NCBI GenBank assembly: GCA_022508375.1
Contig: JAFLVJ010000006.1
Span: 44,604-108,603, forward strand
Source of the DNA: Clostridiales bacterium
GTDB taxonomy: Bacteria; Bacillota; Clostridia; Christensenellales; CAG-314
Reading direction: 5' to 3'
DNA: 64,000 bases
The notes beneath the pieces were generated by a model. The model saw only the letters and a program-made list of their open reading frames with translations, was not told the origin of the DNA and ran no database searches. Both the position numbers and the translations under genes were made by a program. This document shows, piece by piece, positions 26,318 through 35,991 of this stretch (position 1 is the stretch's first letter; each line of letters begins with the position of its first letter).

Positions 26318-28145
26318 AACAATACACTCCAAAATCTGCTATTGCTACGACGAGCAAAGCGATAATCAACGCGAACAGCATATCGTAATAGCCGTTGAAT
26401 CCGTCGTTTGTTGCAACACCCACCAGTTCGAAGGAGTGACTTTCGCCCGAGGCAGTACGTTCTTCAATGGGTACTGCGGCGAAAAAGTGCACTCTGTATT
26501 CCGTTTTGTTTTTCATGGTGAGTATGACGGTGTAAACGCCTACTTCGTTTATTTGATATTCGCTGATATCCGTAGCGGAATCGGGGTAAACTTCTTTTTC
26601 GGAGGGGGTTTCGATTTTTACGCTTTCCACGCCTGATAGCAAGTTTATCTGCACGATATCGCCGCTGAAATAGGTTGTTTTGTCAATAATACTGGGGAAA
26701 GAGTAGTTGAGCAAGTTGTACACCAACATGGTGTAACTGTCCGACAGGGTAAAAGCGGTAGCGTCTCTCAGGTCAAATGCAAATACCACTTCGCGATTGC
26801 CGTACGCATTGGAGCCTGCAAACACAAGCGGATTGCCTTCGCAGCTTACTAACGTCGAAAAACGGCCGGAAAGTCCACACTTGACGTATTGCTTCAGGTC
26901 AAATTCCCTTGTGGTAACTCCCTCAAGCAAGCCTGTAATTACTGAGGAAGTGGAAGTGGAGTATTCCGCCGTAAAGCTTCTGTCCATTGCCACACCTTGG
27001 TAGTTGAAGTTGGCGCCGGGTACGCTTCCCTGCGGATTAACAAACCACACTGCGCCGTCGTCGGGCAATTTCAATGGCAATACCGAGTCGAAAATATACA
27101 GTCCGTAGCCACTTGTGTTGGAATACTCGTCAAGGGTTGCGGTGTCCACGTTTGTCATGCCTGCCGCAAGCAACGCCGCCTTGATGTAAATGGATGCGTT
27201 TTCGCTGACAATCAAGGTTGCGGACGCCTTTTCCTGATTGAAGTTGTACACAACAACCTCGTTGTCTAAGGGCATATCGTCGTCTTCCAATATTGCTACC
27301 CTAAACTGCTCAAAAGAAATATCGTCTGATTTCAGACTGAACTGCACCTGCTCGCCCGTTCCAAGTTGGATATTTTGGGTAGAGCAGGGTTGGCTTTCGC
27401 CGTTGATGTATAGGGCAACGTTGACGCTTTTGTTTGTGTTGTAGTTGGTAACGGTGCCTTTGACTGTAAGTTCGCTTGCGGTAAAGCCGTATTCAACGTC
27501 GCTCAGTGCGCAATTTTGCACTTCGTGTCCAACGTTGATTACCTGTACGTTGTCACTTACTTGGTAATCTTCGTCGGTAAACAGGTAAACTTTCAGGGCC
27601 GAATTGTTGTTGAAGTGCTTTTGCACAAGTCCAAGTGCCTGTAATGGAGAGGTGGAGGAGTAGTCCGGCACACACTCGTCAAGCAGATATAGCGCGGTGT
27701 CCTTGTCTGTGAGTTTTTCGTAAACCGACTCGGTGGTAAGTCCTGCGTAAATAAGTGTGTAGGAGCTACCGTCAACTGAGTCGTCGATTAGGTCTGCAAT
27801 GTTGTTTTTTGCAATGTCGAATCTGGTTGAGCCTTCTTCCACTGCGCTCATGCTTCCCGATGCGTCCAACACGAAGCAGTAATCGTGTGCCGCATTCCTC
27901 AGTACGAGAGTAGGATGTACTATTGCAAGAGAAATGATTGTTACAAGCACAATTTGCAGTATCAGGCTGATGATTCCCACCAGTTTGTTTATCGGGTTGC
28001 GTTTTTTAATGAACTTTTCGCTCAGCGTCCAGATATAGGTTGAAGGTACCGTCTGTTCGGTGTAAGTGTTCTTGATGATGTAAATGAGGATTATTACCGG
28101 AATGAGTAGCAATCCCAAAAATCCCAACGGTTGACTAAATATCAT
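26295..28145 (-). CDS. BatA-like membrane protein with VWA domain
   Basis: 616 residues. The N-terminus has the BatA/aerotolerance layout: membrane helix (LGFLGLLLIPVIILIYII), a short basic loop, second helix (LVGIISLILQIVLVTIISLAI), then VWA with intact MIDAS DASGSMS. A large strand-rich extracellular part and a C-terminal helix (LFALIIALLVVAIADFGVY) follow. Acts at the membrane with the DUF58 protein and MoxR. ATGA overlap with the DUF58 gene upstream shows co-translation. Confidence 0.85.
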   Translation of the reverse strand: MIFSQPLGFLGLLLIPVIILIYIIKNTYTEQTVPSTYIWTLSEKFIKKRNPINKLVGIISLILQIVLVTIISLAIVHPTLVLRNAAHDYCFVLDASGSMSAVEEGSTRFDIAKNNIADLIDDSVDGSSYTLIYAGLTTESVYEKLTDKDTALYLLDECVPDYSSTSPLQALGLVQKHFNNNSALKVYLFTDEDYQVSDNVQVINVGHEVQNCALSDVEYGFTASELTVKGTVTNYNTNKSVNVALYINGESQPCSTQNIQLGTGEQVQFSLKSDDISFEQFRVAILEDDDMPLDNEVVVYNFNQEKASATLIVSENASIYIKAALLAAGMTNVDTATLDEYSNTSGYGLYIFDSVLPLKLPDDGAVWFVNPQGSVPGANFNYQGVAMDRSFTAEYSTSTSSVITGLLEGVTTREFDLKQYVKCGLSGRFSTLVSCEGNPLVFAGSNAYGNREVVFAFDLRDATAFTLSDSYTMLVYNLLNYSFPSIIDKTTYFSGDIVQINLLSGVESVKIETPSEKEVYPDSATDISEYQINEVGVYTVILTMKNKTEYRVHFFAAVPIEERTASGESHSFELVGVATNDGFNGYYDMLFALIIALLVVAIADFGVYCYEQYQLR

Positions 28146-29026
28146 TTAATTACCCCCATTGCGGACAATTTGTCGAATAATACGTCCACCAGTTTTTCAT
28201 CCGATGCCACAAGGGCGTAGTCCACTCCTCGCGATTGGCACATGGTCCTGAGGTTTGTGGTAATGTAGTCAAGCGCCAATCTGTACGCATGCAATATTTC
28301 TTTGTTTATGTTTTTGCGATAGTATTTGGCAGATACTTCACTGTCGTAAAAGTGCATCTTGCCCCTTGCCTTGGGGTTCAGTTCCTCGGGGGAGAGCACC
28401 TGCACGCACAGCACGTCTCTCTTTTTTCTTACGAGGTAATCTATCGCTTCCTCGTAATCGTTGTCGGTAAGGAAGTCGGATATGATGATGGATGTTCCGT
28501 CGCCGTAACCCACCTTGGAAGGCAGTATCGCCTCGGATATGGCAACGTCGCCGTCAAACACAACGTCGTTTAACTTGCCGATGTTGTTGAGATAAGATTC
28601 TTTGCCGAGCATGTTTTCCACAACGTCCTCAACGCGGTTTCCTTTGATGAGGTAAATGGATACTCTGTCCATTTCGCAAATGGAAATGTAGGCAAATGCG
28701 GCGGCAAGTCTAAGCGCTTGCTCGTGCTTTTTGCCATTGCCGTACGCCATCGATCGGCTGGCGTCAATGTATATTTTGGTTTGAACCTGTCTTTCGTCAA
28801 GGTACAACTTGAGGTACAGTTTTTTAAAGCGCGCAAAAGCGTTCCAATCAATCTTGGAAACGTCATCTCCGGGGATATAATCGCGAAAGTCGGTAAATTC
28901 GCACGATGAGCCAAACGTTTTGCTCTGGTGCGTGCCACCGAACATGCCTGCGATATTGTTTTTGAGAAGTAGTTGCAAAAGCTCTATTTGCTCAAGCAAC
29001 GCCTCGTTAATCACCAATGCGCACAT
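28142..29026 (-). CDS. DUF58 family protein
   Basis: 294 residues. The DUF58 hallmark is GTHQSKTFGSSCEFTDFRDYIPGDDVSKIDWNAFARF, a region read here at about residues 31-67, with D-x-R-x-Y-x-x-G-D and I-D-W-N. Downstream KIYIDASRSM is a VWA-like MIDAS strand. The family is almost always next to MoxR, as here. Cytoplasmic, probably binding the ATPase. GGGAG precedes ATG 29026; 12 bases separate it from moxR. Confidence 0.9.
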   Translation of the reverse strand: MCALVINEALLEQIELLQLLLKNNIAGMFGGTHQSKTFGSSCEFTDFRDYIPGDDVSKIDWNAFARFKKLYLKLYLDERQVQTKIYIDASRSMAYGNGKKHEQALRLAAAFAYISICEMDRVSIYLIKGNRVEDVVENMLGKESYLNNIGKLNDVVFDGDVAISEAILPSKVGYGDGTSIIISDFLTDNDYEEAIDYLVRKKRDVLCVQVLSPEELNPKARGKMHFYDSEVSAKYYRKNINKEILHAYRLALDYITTNLRTMCQSRGVDYALVASDEKLVDVLFDKLSAMGVIK

Positions 29027-29038
29027 TGTATGCTCCCT

Positions 29039-30019
29039 TTAGTGTTTTACTTCTGCCAACAGTTGTTTAATAACGTCATCTACCGTCAGCTTGTCGCTGA
29101 TAGCGTTGTATCCGAGCTTTACGCGGTGACGCAGTACAGGATAAGCCAACGTCTTGATATCGTCGTACGCCACGTTGAAACGTCCGTCCATCAACGCGCG
29201 TACCTTTGCTGCGGTAATCAACGCCTGTGCAGCGCGGGGAGATGCTCCGTACTTGATGTATTTCTTCGTAACCGTCGGTGCGCCGTCCAGCTCGGGGTGA
29301 GTTGCCGACACGAGTTTGACTGTGTAATCAAGTACTTCGTCAATTACAGGCACAAGCTTGGCAAGCTCGCGCATTTCCAGTATAGTTTCTCCGTCAAGCA
29401 CGGCGTTTGCCGTTTCGTCCAGTGTAATTTGCGTCATGTTGACGATGTCGGCAAGTTCACTCGTTGTGGGGAAACCTACTATCAGCTTGAACATAAATCT
29501 GTCCATCTGCGCTTCCGGCAGTGGGTAAGTACCGTCCTGCTCGATGGGGTTTTCCGTTGCCAACACGAAGAAAGGTTCGCTTATTGCGTAGGTTTGCTTT
29601 GCAACTGTCACCTTGTGTTCCTGCATTACCTCCAGCATTGCCGCCTGAGTCTTGGGCGTTGCGCGGTTGATTTCGTCGGCAAGCACAAGGTTGGCAAAGA
29701 TAGGACCTTTTTCGAATTTGTAGCTCATCTTGCCGCTTTCGTCCTGCTCAATCAGGTTGGTACCCGTCACGTCCGAGGGCATTAGGTCGGGCGTAAACTG
29801 TATGCGTGAAAAGGGCAGGTTAAGCGTCTTGCTCAGCGAACGCACAAGACGTGTTTTTCCAACGCCCGGCACACCTTCGAGCAACACGTTACCGCCTGCA
29901 ATAATGGCAGTCAGCACCAGATCGACGTTGTCCTTCATTCCAACAACGTCCTTGGTCAGTTCGGACTTGATTTGTGCAATTGCAGTACTGAATTTTTTTA
30001 CTTTTTCACTGTTATCCAT
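29039..30019 (-). CDS. MoxR-family AAA+ ATPase
   Basis: 326 residues from ATG 30019, chosen for GAGG upstream; the frame extends to 30055 without support. Walker A GVPGVGKT, Walker B LVLADEINRA, sensor region ATENPIEQDGTYPLPEAQMDRF and the C-terminal lid SPRAAQALITAAKV are all intact. MoxR ATPases act as chaperone-like remodelers of VWA-containing partners, here the DUF58, BatA-like and double-VWA proteins encoded downstream. Typical length for the family. Confidence 0.95.
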   Translation of the reverse strand: MDNSEKVKKFSTAIAQIKSELTKDVVGMKDNVDLVLTAIIAGGNVLLEGVPGVGKTRLVRSLSKTLNLPFSRIQFTPDLMPSDVTGTNLIEQDESGKMSYKFEKGPIFANLVLADEINRATPKTQAAMLEVMQEHKVTVAKQTYAISEPFFVLATENPIEQDGTYPLPEAQMDRFMFKLIVGFPTTSELADIVNMTQITLDETANAVLDGETILEMRELAKLVPVIDEVLDYTVKLVSATHPELDGAPTVTKKYIKYGASPRAAQALITAAKVRALMDGRFNVAYDDIKTLAYPVLRHRVKLGYNAISDKLTVDDVIKQLLAEVKH

Positions 30020-30087
30020 ATTTTCCTCACCTTTGCTTTTGCTTGCGCAACACAAGTATTTTTATTTTGGTTATCAATAGGGGATTG

Positions 30088-31686
30088 TCAATCGTTGTTC
30101 TTAATACCGCTCAGTAGCATCTCGAAGTACGAGCGTATTATATTTGCCTGCTCCTCGCTCAGTTTCCCTTCGTTGAGCAGTTCGTTTACTATTGCGTAAT
30201 ATTTGTTGATTATCTGTCCGTACGGTACGTATTCGCCTGTGTCGGGATCGTAAATAAGGTCGTCGCTGCCGTATTTGGTATCACCTTCGCCGTATCCGCC
30301 ACCGGATAAGTTTTCGTCATCGTCAGGCAATCCGCCCGTGCTGTTGACAAGACTTGTCAAGTCGTAGCCAATGGATACGTTTGCGCCTGTTTCGGCGGTT
30401 AGTCCGAGTATTTCCACAACGGCGTTTTTGACGTATTTGTCCACGGCAAATATATACGCCTGATCTGCCAGCAGGTCCGAAAGGTTGTAGCCGAATACTC
30501 TAAAAGTTTCGCTCAACTTTGCTACAAGCGCTTGCTGTTCGGGAGTAAGTTCCTCATCGCCGTTCGACTCCTGACCGTCCTCACCGTCAACGGTGGCGGT
30601 GGGGGTGTAGTTTGCCAATATTTCATCCAACGCTATGGTAAGATCGTTAAGCGTCAGGTACAGCGCATCATTTGCGCCCACGTTGGACAGTATTATTGCC
30701 AGGTGAATACTACTGACTATTCCGTTTGCCGTCTCGACGTCATGCAGAAAAGCCTCGCTTGTAGCAGACAGTAACTGCTCCAAGGGTTTAGCCATGTTTT
30801 CGTCGGATAAATCTACTCTGTTTTTGTAAAAGCTTGTAACGCCCGAACTGTCGGTCAGCGCAGCATTCTTGTACGTTTCTGCACCTGCAGCTATAACTTT
30901 TGCAAGGTCGGCACGTCCCATGTTGATGAGGGATGTGCCAATCTTGTAGTAGGAGGTAACGTTTTTGCAACTGTTGTCAACGGTTCTGATTGCGCTAAGC
31001 GTCACGTATTGCATGTCGCCGTTGCTCGTTACAGTGGGTAACTCCTCGATGAGTTTGCCAAGAGTAGCAGTTATGCTTTCCTTGAGGCTTTGTTCCAATT
31101 CAAAGCTGTTTACGTGCTCAATCACTTCCTGTAGCCGTTCCAGCTGAGCTTGCGAAACGGTAAACGGCAACTCTTCCCAGCCGGGTGTAGGCGGTGGTGT
31201 AGGGGGATTAACGTTTCCTCCGTTGACAGCCCGTGCGGGTATAACAACCGCCACCACGACAAGCGCAACGGACAACACTCCCACAAGCAGATACTTCCAT
31301 ACTTGTTTAAATGTGATTTTGCGTATTTTTAGTCCGTTCAACACCGAAGCGGTGTCATCTCTTTGCAGAGCAAATATATCTCCGCTTTCACCTTGGTAGG
31401 CGAGCGCCGTTTGTACACGCTCGTTCAAGGCGTATTCGGTGTCCAACTTTTTGGCAACTTTCACGTCCGTTGGCAACCACGCCAAGTAAGCTACGCCACC
31501 TGCTATCAACGCGGCAATCGCGCCTATCAATGCGTAGTATCCTGCATGGATGTTGAGAGCGCTCAGCTTGAGCGCAAGCAAAGTAACTCCCACGGCAGTC
31601 AGACCGCAGGCTACGCCAACAACAACACTCTTCAGTATTGTTGCAAGCACGTATCTTCTTTTCAATTGCGCAAATCTTTCCTTCAC
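30088..31686 (-). CDS. Membrane protein of unknown function, first gene of the MoxR operon
   Basis: 532 residues. GTG start at 31686 with GGGAG upstream. Three membrane helices in the first 155 residues (SVVVGVACGLTAVGVTLLAL, YYALIGAIAALIAGGVAYLA, YLLVGVLSVALVVVAVVIPA) and then a long helical extracytoplasmic or cytoplasmic part with a Gly/Asp-rich segment (DDDENLSGGGYGEGD). The layout recalls DUF4175-type proteins that accompany MoxR/BatA operons, but I cannot assign it firmly. Sixty-eight bases before moxR. Confidence 0.7.
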   Translation of the reverse strand: MKERFAQLKRRYVLATILKSVVVGVACGLTAVGVTLLALKLSALNIHAGYYALIGAIAALIAGGVAYLAWLPTDVKVAKKLDTEYALNERVQTALAYQGESGDIFALQRDDTASVLNGLKIRKITFKQVWKYLLVGVLSVALVVVAVVIPARAVNGGNVNPPTPPPTPGWEELPFTVSQAQLERLQEVIEHVNSFELEQSLKESITATLGKLIEELPTVTSNGDMQYVTLSAIRTVDNSCKNVTSYYKIGTSLINMGRADLAKVIAAGAETYKNAALTDSSGVTSFYKNRVDLSDENMAKPLEQLLSATSEAFLHDVETANGIVSSIHLAIILSNVGANDALYLTLNDLTIALDEILANYTPTATVDGEDGQESNGDEELTPEQQALVAKLSETFRVFGYNLSDLLADQAYIFAVDKYVKNAVVEILGLTAETGANVSIGYDLTSLVNSTGGLPDDDENLSGGGYGEGDTKYGSDDLIYDPDTGEYVPYGQIINKYYAIVNELLNEGKLSEEQANIIRSYFEMLLSGIKNND

Positions 31687-31831
31687 TCTTTGCTCCCAAC
31701 GCCCGTCCTGCTTGACCGACGCGCGTTTTGCTATTTATTGTTGGTTGCTATACTATAATAGATATTATTTATAGTATTAAATATATATTTTACTAGTTAC
31801 AGCAATATTTGTCAAATTAAATACCGTAGTA

Positions 31832-31866
31832 ACACAAAACACCGCCATTTTGGCGGTGTTTTGTGT
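31832..31866 (-). terminator. Strong hairpin terminator of the repeat lipoprotein gene
   Basis: ACACAAAACACCGCCA / TGGCGGTGTTTTGTGT, a perfect 16-bp stem with a 3-base loop, 30 bases downstream of the lipoprotein stop. It probably isolates that gene from the MoxR operon, whose promoter should lie in the A+T-rich 31690-31830. Confidence 0.8.
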
Positions 31867-31896
31867 ATTGTGATATGTTACTTGTACACTAGCAGG

Positions 31897-34800
31897 TTAT
31901 GCAATAGCGGTAATTTCAATTTCTACAGGTATTGGGCTTGCGCTTCTCATATGCACAGCATAAATCTTGATTGGATTACCGTCTGCAGTGATGGTCACTT
32001 CAAAACAGCCGTCGCCGCTACTTGCTTCTACCGTTGAGCCATTGCTATATACGATTGTGTATACAAACATGAAGAAACCGTCGTCCATATTGCCGGTAAG
32101 TTTGAGAGTGTAAGTTTTACCGCTTTCAAATTCAAACGGAATTTCAACCGCTGTTGCTTGGGATGAGCCGGGAGTAACAGTTTCTCTGTCACCGACTTCG
32201 GGACCTGCGCCTGGTGCAGCAGGAGCGGAGATAACTGTTACAACAACTTCAATGGGAGTGCCGTTAGGCATTCTCATGTGTTCAGCATACATTTTTACGG
32301 GAATGCTGGATACTGTAAATGTTGCTTCGAGATAGGGGAGCCAGTTTTCCTCACCGCGGGTAAAGGAAATATCACTGCCACTACCGTCAGCAAATACAAT
32401 GTGGTATCCGTAAACGGTAAATGCTTCTTTGTCGTCATCTGAAGGATTAGCTGTAATTCTTATCGTATAAGTACCGCCTACGATGAAGTTTGCGCCAAAG
32501 TAGAGTTCTACTGCATTGTCTGCGGTGGTTCCGGGTGTAATGTGTACACTGTCACCGACTTCGGGACCTGCTGCGGGTGCTGCAGGAGCTGAGATAACCG
32601 TTACAACAACTTCAATGGGAGTGCCGTTGGGCATTCTCATGTGTTCAGCATACATTTTTACGGGAATGCTGGATACTGTAAATGTTGCTTCGAGGTAGGG
32701 GCGCCAGTTTTCCTCACCGCGTGTAAAGGAAATATCTCTGCCGCTACCGTCAGCAAATACAATGTAGTATCCGTAAACGGTAAATGCTTCGGGATCGTCA
32801 TCTGAAGGATTAGCGGTAATTCTTATCGTATAAGTACCGCCTACGATGAAGTTCACGCCAAAGTAGAGTTCTACTGCATTGTCTGTGGAGGTTCCGGGTG
32901 TAATGTGTACGCTGTCACCGACTTCGGGACCTGTTACGGCTGCTTCCTTGACTTTTTCAAGTTTGACAAGTACGCCCTTGATAAGCAGACCCATGGGGTT
33001 GGATATCTGGATAGCGTATTCGTCAGCAACAGCTTCGAATTCAACGTAGAAATATCCTTCCAATCCATTGTCGGGTGTTCCGAGTGTAAGTGAGTATGTT
33101 TCGCCTGCATACGTTAACGTGAGGGTATTCATCTTGCCGAACGCCTGCGAATGTTCTACGAGAAGACGGTACGTCTTTCCTGCCTCAACACCTACAAGAT
33201 TAAGTTTTGCAGGGGCATCGCTACCGGCCATGTTGACGCTATTTGATCCGCCGACCTCAAGATCGTTACCCGTTGCCTTGACAAGCGTAATGATTGCGGT
33301 CAAGTCAATCGTATCGTTGCCAAGCATATTGATGAAGTGTATTGACAGGTTGCCCGGATCTGCATTAAATTGTGCCTCGGGAACCTGAGCGCCCTCATCG
33401 ATAATGGGGTTTTTACCTTCCAAACTTACGATAAACTTGCTTGAGGAAACATTGCTGAGACTTATCTTGTAAATACCCTTAGTAGGAACTTTGAATACGG
33501 GCTTTGCAATACCGGAGCTATAACCGCCGGGAATAGTGATTTCCGTAGATTGGTCAAGGATAAAATCACCGAACGTTCTGCTGATTGTTATCGTGATAGT
33601 TCCCGATGCATACAGATATACGCCGATTGAGAACGGCTCATTTTCCAAACCGAAGAACTCGTAAGTGGTGGCTGTGGTGCGGTTGCTGCCGTCGCCAAAG
33701 ATGGGACCGTCTTCCATGCTGATTTGGAAATCTTTGTACGCAAGACCGTGGGTATCAATGGTAATCAAGTATGCGCTGTCGGTAGGAGCTACAAAGTTGT
33801 AGGTGGTTGTAGCGTAAATTTCTTTAGCTACGTCCAATTCGATAGTTGTGTCTATCTCTTCGTACTCCTCAATGCTGATCACTACATCCTGAGCAAATGC
33901 GCCGTCGGCATTTACGGTCAATTCATAAATACCGTCAACAATGTAGATAACAATGAAGGTATCCAGTTCTTCTTCGATTCTGGTCTTACCCATAACGAAT
34001 TGTTCTTCGCCGTAGTTGACCGTGAAGTTGTGAAGATTGAATTCACCGTCTGCATCTTCAACGTCGGAGGACATTGATATGGAGTAGAAATGGCTGTGTT
34101 CAACGCCTTTGAGTTTAATTCTCTTTACTTCGTTTTCGTCTGCAAACGTGCCGATGGAAGTAGTTTTGCCGTTCGGCGAAATCGTCCAGAATTTTTCTGT
34201 AATTGCAACTGTAACACTGTGGCTTGAAATAGTAACGGAAGCTTCATCGTATGCGTAATCGGTCGTGTTCAATCCGTTGATTTGTACAGTGTAGTTGCCT
34301 GCAACAAGAGTTACTGTTGCAATGCCGTTTTCAAGCGCGAGTTCGGTTGCATCGGCAACGGGTTCGCCATCGCTAAGCAAAGTAACTGTAAGTTCATCTA
34401 CGTCAACGTCCTCGGGAGCCGTTACGGTAATAGTGTACTCAACCTCTGCAAGGGACACGCTAACGGTTGCCGATTTGTCGGTTGCAGCAACTTCGACGGG
34501 TGCGCTTTCAAGGTAGTTGTATGCGTCCAATCCCACAAGCACAAGTGAAACTGCCTTTCCGTAGGGAGCTACAACGTTTGCTTTGCCTTCGGATATAGCA
34601 ACCGGATCACCGTAGTTGTCGCTACCGTCTTTTACCTGAACTTTTACGTCATTGGGAAAGGCAACGGGACTGCTGACGGTTACAGCTATGTCGCGTTTAA
34701 TTACAGTAAGGGTGATTTCCGCATGGGGAGCATCAGCGGTTACTGTTGCGTCGGAGTACTGGTAGTAGTCGGCTTTTGTCAGACCAACGATTGTAACGGT

Positions 34801-35568
34801 GTATTCGCCTTCAACAAGAGTAACGGAAGCTTTGCCGTCTGCACCGAGCAGGCTGGATTGCGTACCTGCGCTACCAACCCATTGCACTGCGAGAGTTGTC
34901 AGGTTGAGCTCGCTGTCGTTTGTGGTGACGGATACCGTGTAGGATATCATTGCGGGGCCTTTCTTGGTGAGGGCAATGTTAGCGTTGGTGTTGCTTTCGT
35001 TAACGGAAGCATCACTGAAGTTGTACGCCGATAGCGCTTCCCCTGTAAGTGTAACGGTGTAGCTGCCCTTGTCAAGCGTAACGCTTGCAACGCCTGCCGC
35101 GCTAAGTTTTGCGGAACCTTTTGTAACGTCGCCACTCTTCCACACTGCGGTTATACCTGTCAAGTCCAGTTCGCTGTCGTCGCAAGTAACCGAAACGGTG
35201 TAGGTTGCAGTGGTGGGAGCGGGCGCGTTTATCGTGATTGTTGCGTCACACTTCGTGTCCGTTACGGATGCCGCCGTGTACTCGTAGTCAGCCAATCCGT
35301 CGCCTGTAAGACTTACGGTGTAGTTGCCCGGTTCAAGTTCTACCGATGCCTTGCCGTCCGCGCTGAGCTTTGCGGATGCTTTGACGTCGCTACCGCTCAT
35401 CCATTGAGCGGTCAACTTGGACAGATCCAAATCTACTCCAGTTCCTTTGACAACGGTCACGGAGTAAGTTGCAGTTTGCGTCTCGTCACATGCTGCCAGT
35501 GCAACAGTGCACACAACAGCGAAGATGAGAACAAGCGCAAGTACAAACTTCTTGGTATTGCTTGTCAT
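31897..35568 (-). CDS. Large surface lipoprotein with two sets of internal repeats
   Basis: 1223 residues from ATG 35568, preceded by GGAGGT. Lipoprotein signal with lipobox LAAC. The N-terminal 420 residues hold about five copies of an 80-85 residue beta domain with A-K-L-S-A-D-G-K-A-S-V-E-L-E-P-G-N-Y-type cores, like peptidase-regulatory/Ig-like stalk repeats. The middle is strand-rich. The C-terminus has two near-identical 121-residue units beginning GPEVGDSVHITPG and a third diverged one ending AVHMRSASPIPVE. No catalytic motif. Likely an adhesin or ligand-binding stalk protein. It has its own promoter and a 280-base leader. Confidence 0.8.
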   Translation of the reverse strand: MTSNTKKFVLALVLIFAVVCTVALAACDETQTATYSVTVVKGTGVDLDLSKLTAQWMSGSDVKASAKLSADGKASVELEPGNYTVSLTGDGLADYEYTAASVTDTKCDATITINAPAPTTATYTVSVTCDDSELDLTGITAVWKSGDVTKGSAKLSAAGVASVTLDKGSYTVTLTGEALSAYNFSDASVNESNTNANIALTKKGPAMISYTVSVTTNDSELNLTTLAVQWVGSAGTQSSLLGADGKASVTLVEGEYTVTIVGLTKADYYQYSDATVTADAPHAEITLTVIKRDIAVTVSSPVAFPNDVKVQVKDGSDNYGDPVAISEGKANVVAPYGKAVSLVLVGLDAYNYLESAPVEVAATDKSATVSVSLAEVEYTITVTAPEDVDVDELTVTLLSDGEPVADATELALENGIATVTLVAGNYTVQINGLNTTDYAYDEASVTISSHSVTVAITEKFWTISPNGKTTSIGTFADENEVKRIKLKGVEHSHFYSISMSSDVEDADGEFNLHNFTVNYGEEQFVMGKTRIEEELDTFIVIYIVDGIYELTVNADGAFAQDVVISIEEYEEIDTTIELDVAKEIYATTTYNFVAPTDSAYLITIDTHGLAYKDFQISMEDGPIFGDGSNRTTATTYEFFGLENEPFSIGVYLYASGTITITISRTFGDFILDQSTEITIPGGYSSGIAKPVFKVPTKGIYKISLSNVSSSKFIVSLEGKNPIIDEGAQVPEAQFNADPGNLSIHFINMLGNDTIDLTAIITLVKATGNDLEVGGSNSVNMAGSDAPAKLNLVGVEAGKTYRLLVEHSQAFGKMNTLTLTYAGETYSLTLGTPDNGLEGYFYVEFEAVADEYAIQISNPMGLLIKGVLVKLEKVKEAAVTGPEVGDSVHITPGTSTDNAVELYFGVNFIVGGTYTIRITANPSDDDPEAFTVYGYYIVFADGSGRDISFTRGEENWRPYLEATFTVSSIPVKMYAEHMRMPNGTPIEVVVTVISAPAAPAAGPEVGDSVHITPGTTADNAVELYFGANFIVGGTYTIRITANPSDDDKEAFTVYGYHIVFADGSGSDISFTRGEENWLPYLEATFTVSSIPVKMYAEHMRMPNGTPIEVVVTVISAPAAPGAGPEVGDRETVTPGSSQATAVEIPFEFESGKTYTLKLTGNMDDGFFMFVYTIVYSNGSTVEASSGDGCFEVTITADGNPIKIYAVHMRSASPIPVEIEITAIA
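32205..32930 (-). repeat. Two tandem 363-bp repeats within the lipoprotein gene
   Basis: The string ACCGACTTCGGGACCTG recurs at 32191, 32554 and 32917, exactly 363 bases apart (121 codons). The two full units differ at only a handful of bases; the third unit (31897-32204) is diverged. Confidence 0.9.
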
Positions 35569-35850
35569 GTTGTTTACCTCCAAATATAATTTCTTAATTT
35601 ATTTAACTTCCAAAGCAAACGTATTGATTGGAACGATTAAATTTCCTGTAAAAGCCCCGTTCGAAAATAAAAATCTCGGACCGCAACAAGGCATAACACC
35701 GTTTCCTGAAAAAAGTGTAAAATCCCGCCTAGTACATCCGAGTTAACAAAAAATCAATATTAAATTCCTAGCTAATCGTGCCACCTTGGGAACCTTCGGA
35801 GCCGCAAAACACGTAAGTTTTGGGGCGAGATAACTATTCTCAGTTGGTAT
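35569..35850 (-). other. Long, structured 5' leader of the repeat lipoprotein
   Basis: About 280 transcribed bases between the promoter and the start codon. On the minus strand it holds hairpins CCCCAAAAC-TTACGT-GTTTTG and CCGAAGG-TT-CC..GG, and further G+C-rich islands in an A+T-rich background. I compared it by eye with c-di-GMP, SAM, cobalamin, c-di-AMP, lysine and other riboswitch consensus blocks and found no match. Confidence 0.4.
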
Positions 35851-35857
35851 TGTGTTG

Positions 35858-35887
35858 ATTTTAGCATATAAACAGGCTATTAGTCAA
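35858..35887 (-). promoter_or_regulatory. Promoter of the repeat lipoprotein gene
   Basis: Minus strand TTGACT (35887-35882), 18 bases, TAAAAT (35863-35858). Confidence 0.65.
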
Positions 35888-35991
35888 CAAATTTAAGGCT
35901 ATATTATGATTAAAAGTGCTTTATTATACAAATAAAAACATTAAAATGACACATATAACCTTAATAAAAAGACTAAATTTTTCTTTTTTCG

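Noticed and set aside
35569..35850. c-di-GMP or SAM riboswitch in the repeat lipoprotein leader
   Set aside because: None of the conserved blocks of these classes could be found on the minus strand by eye.
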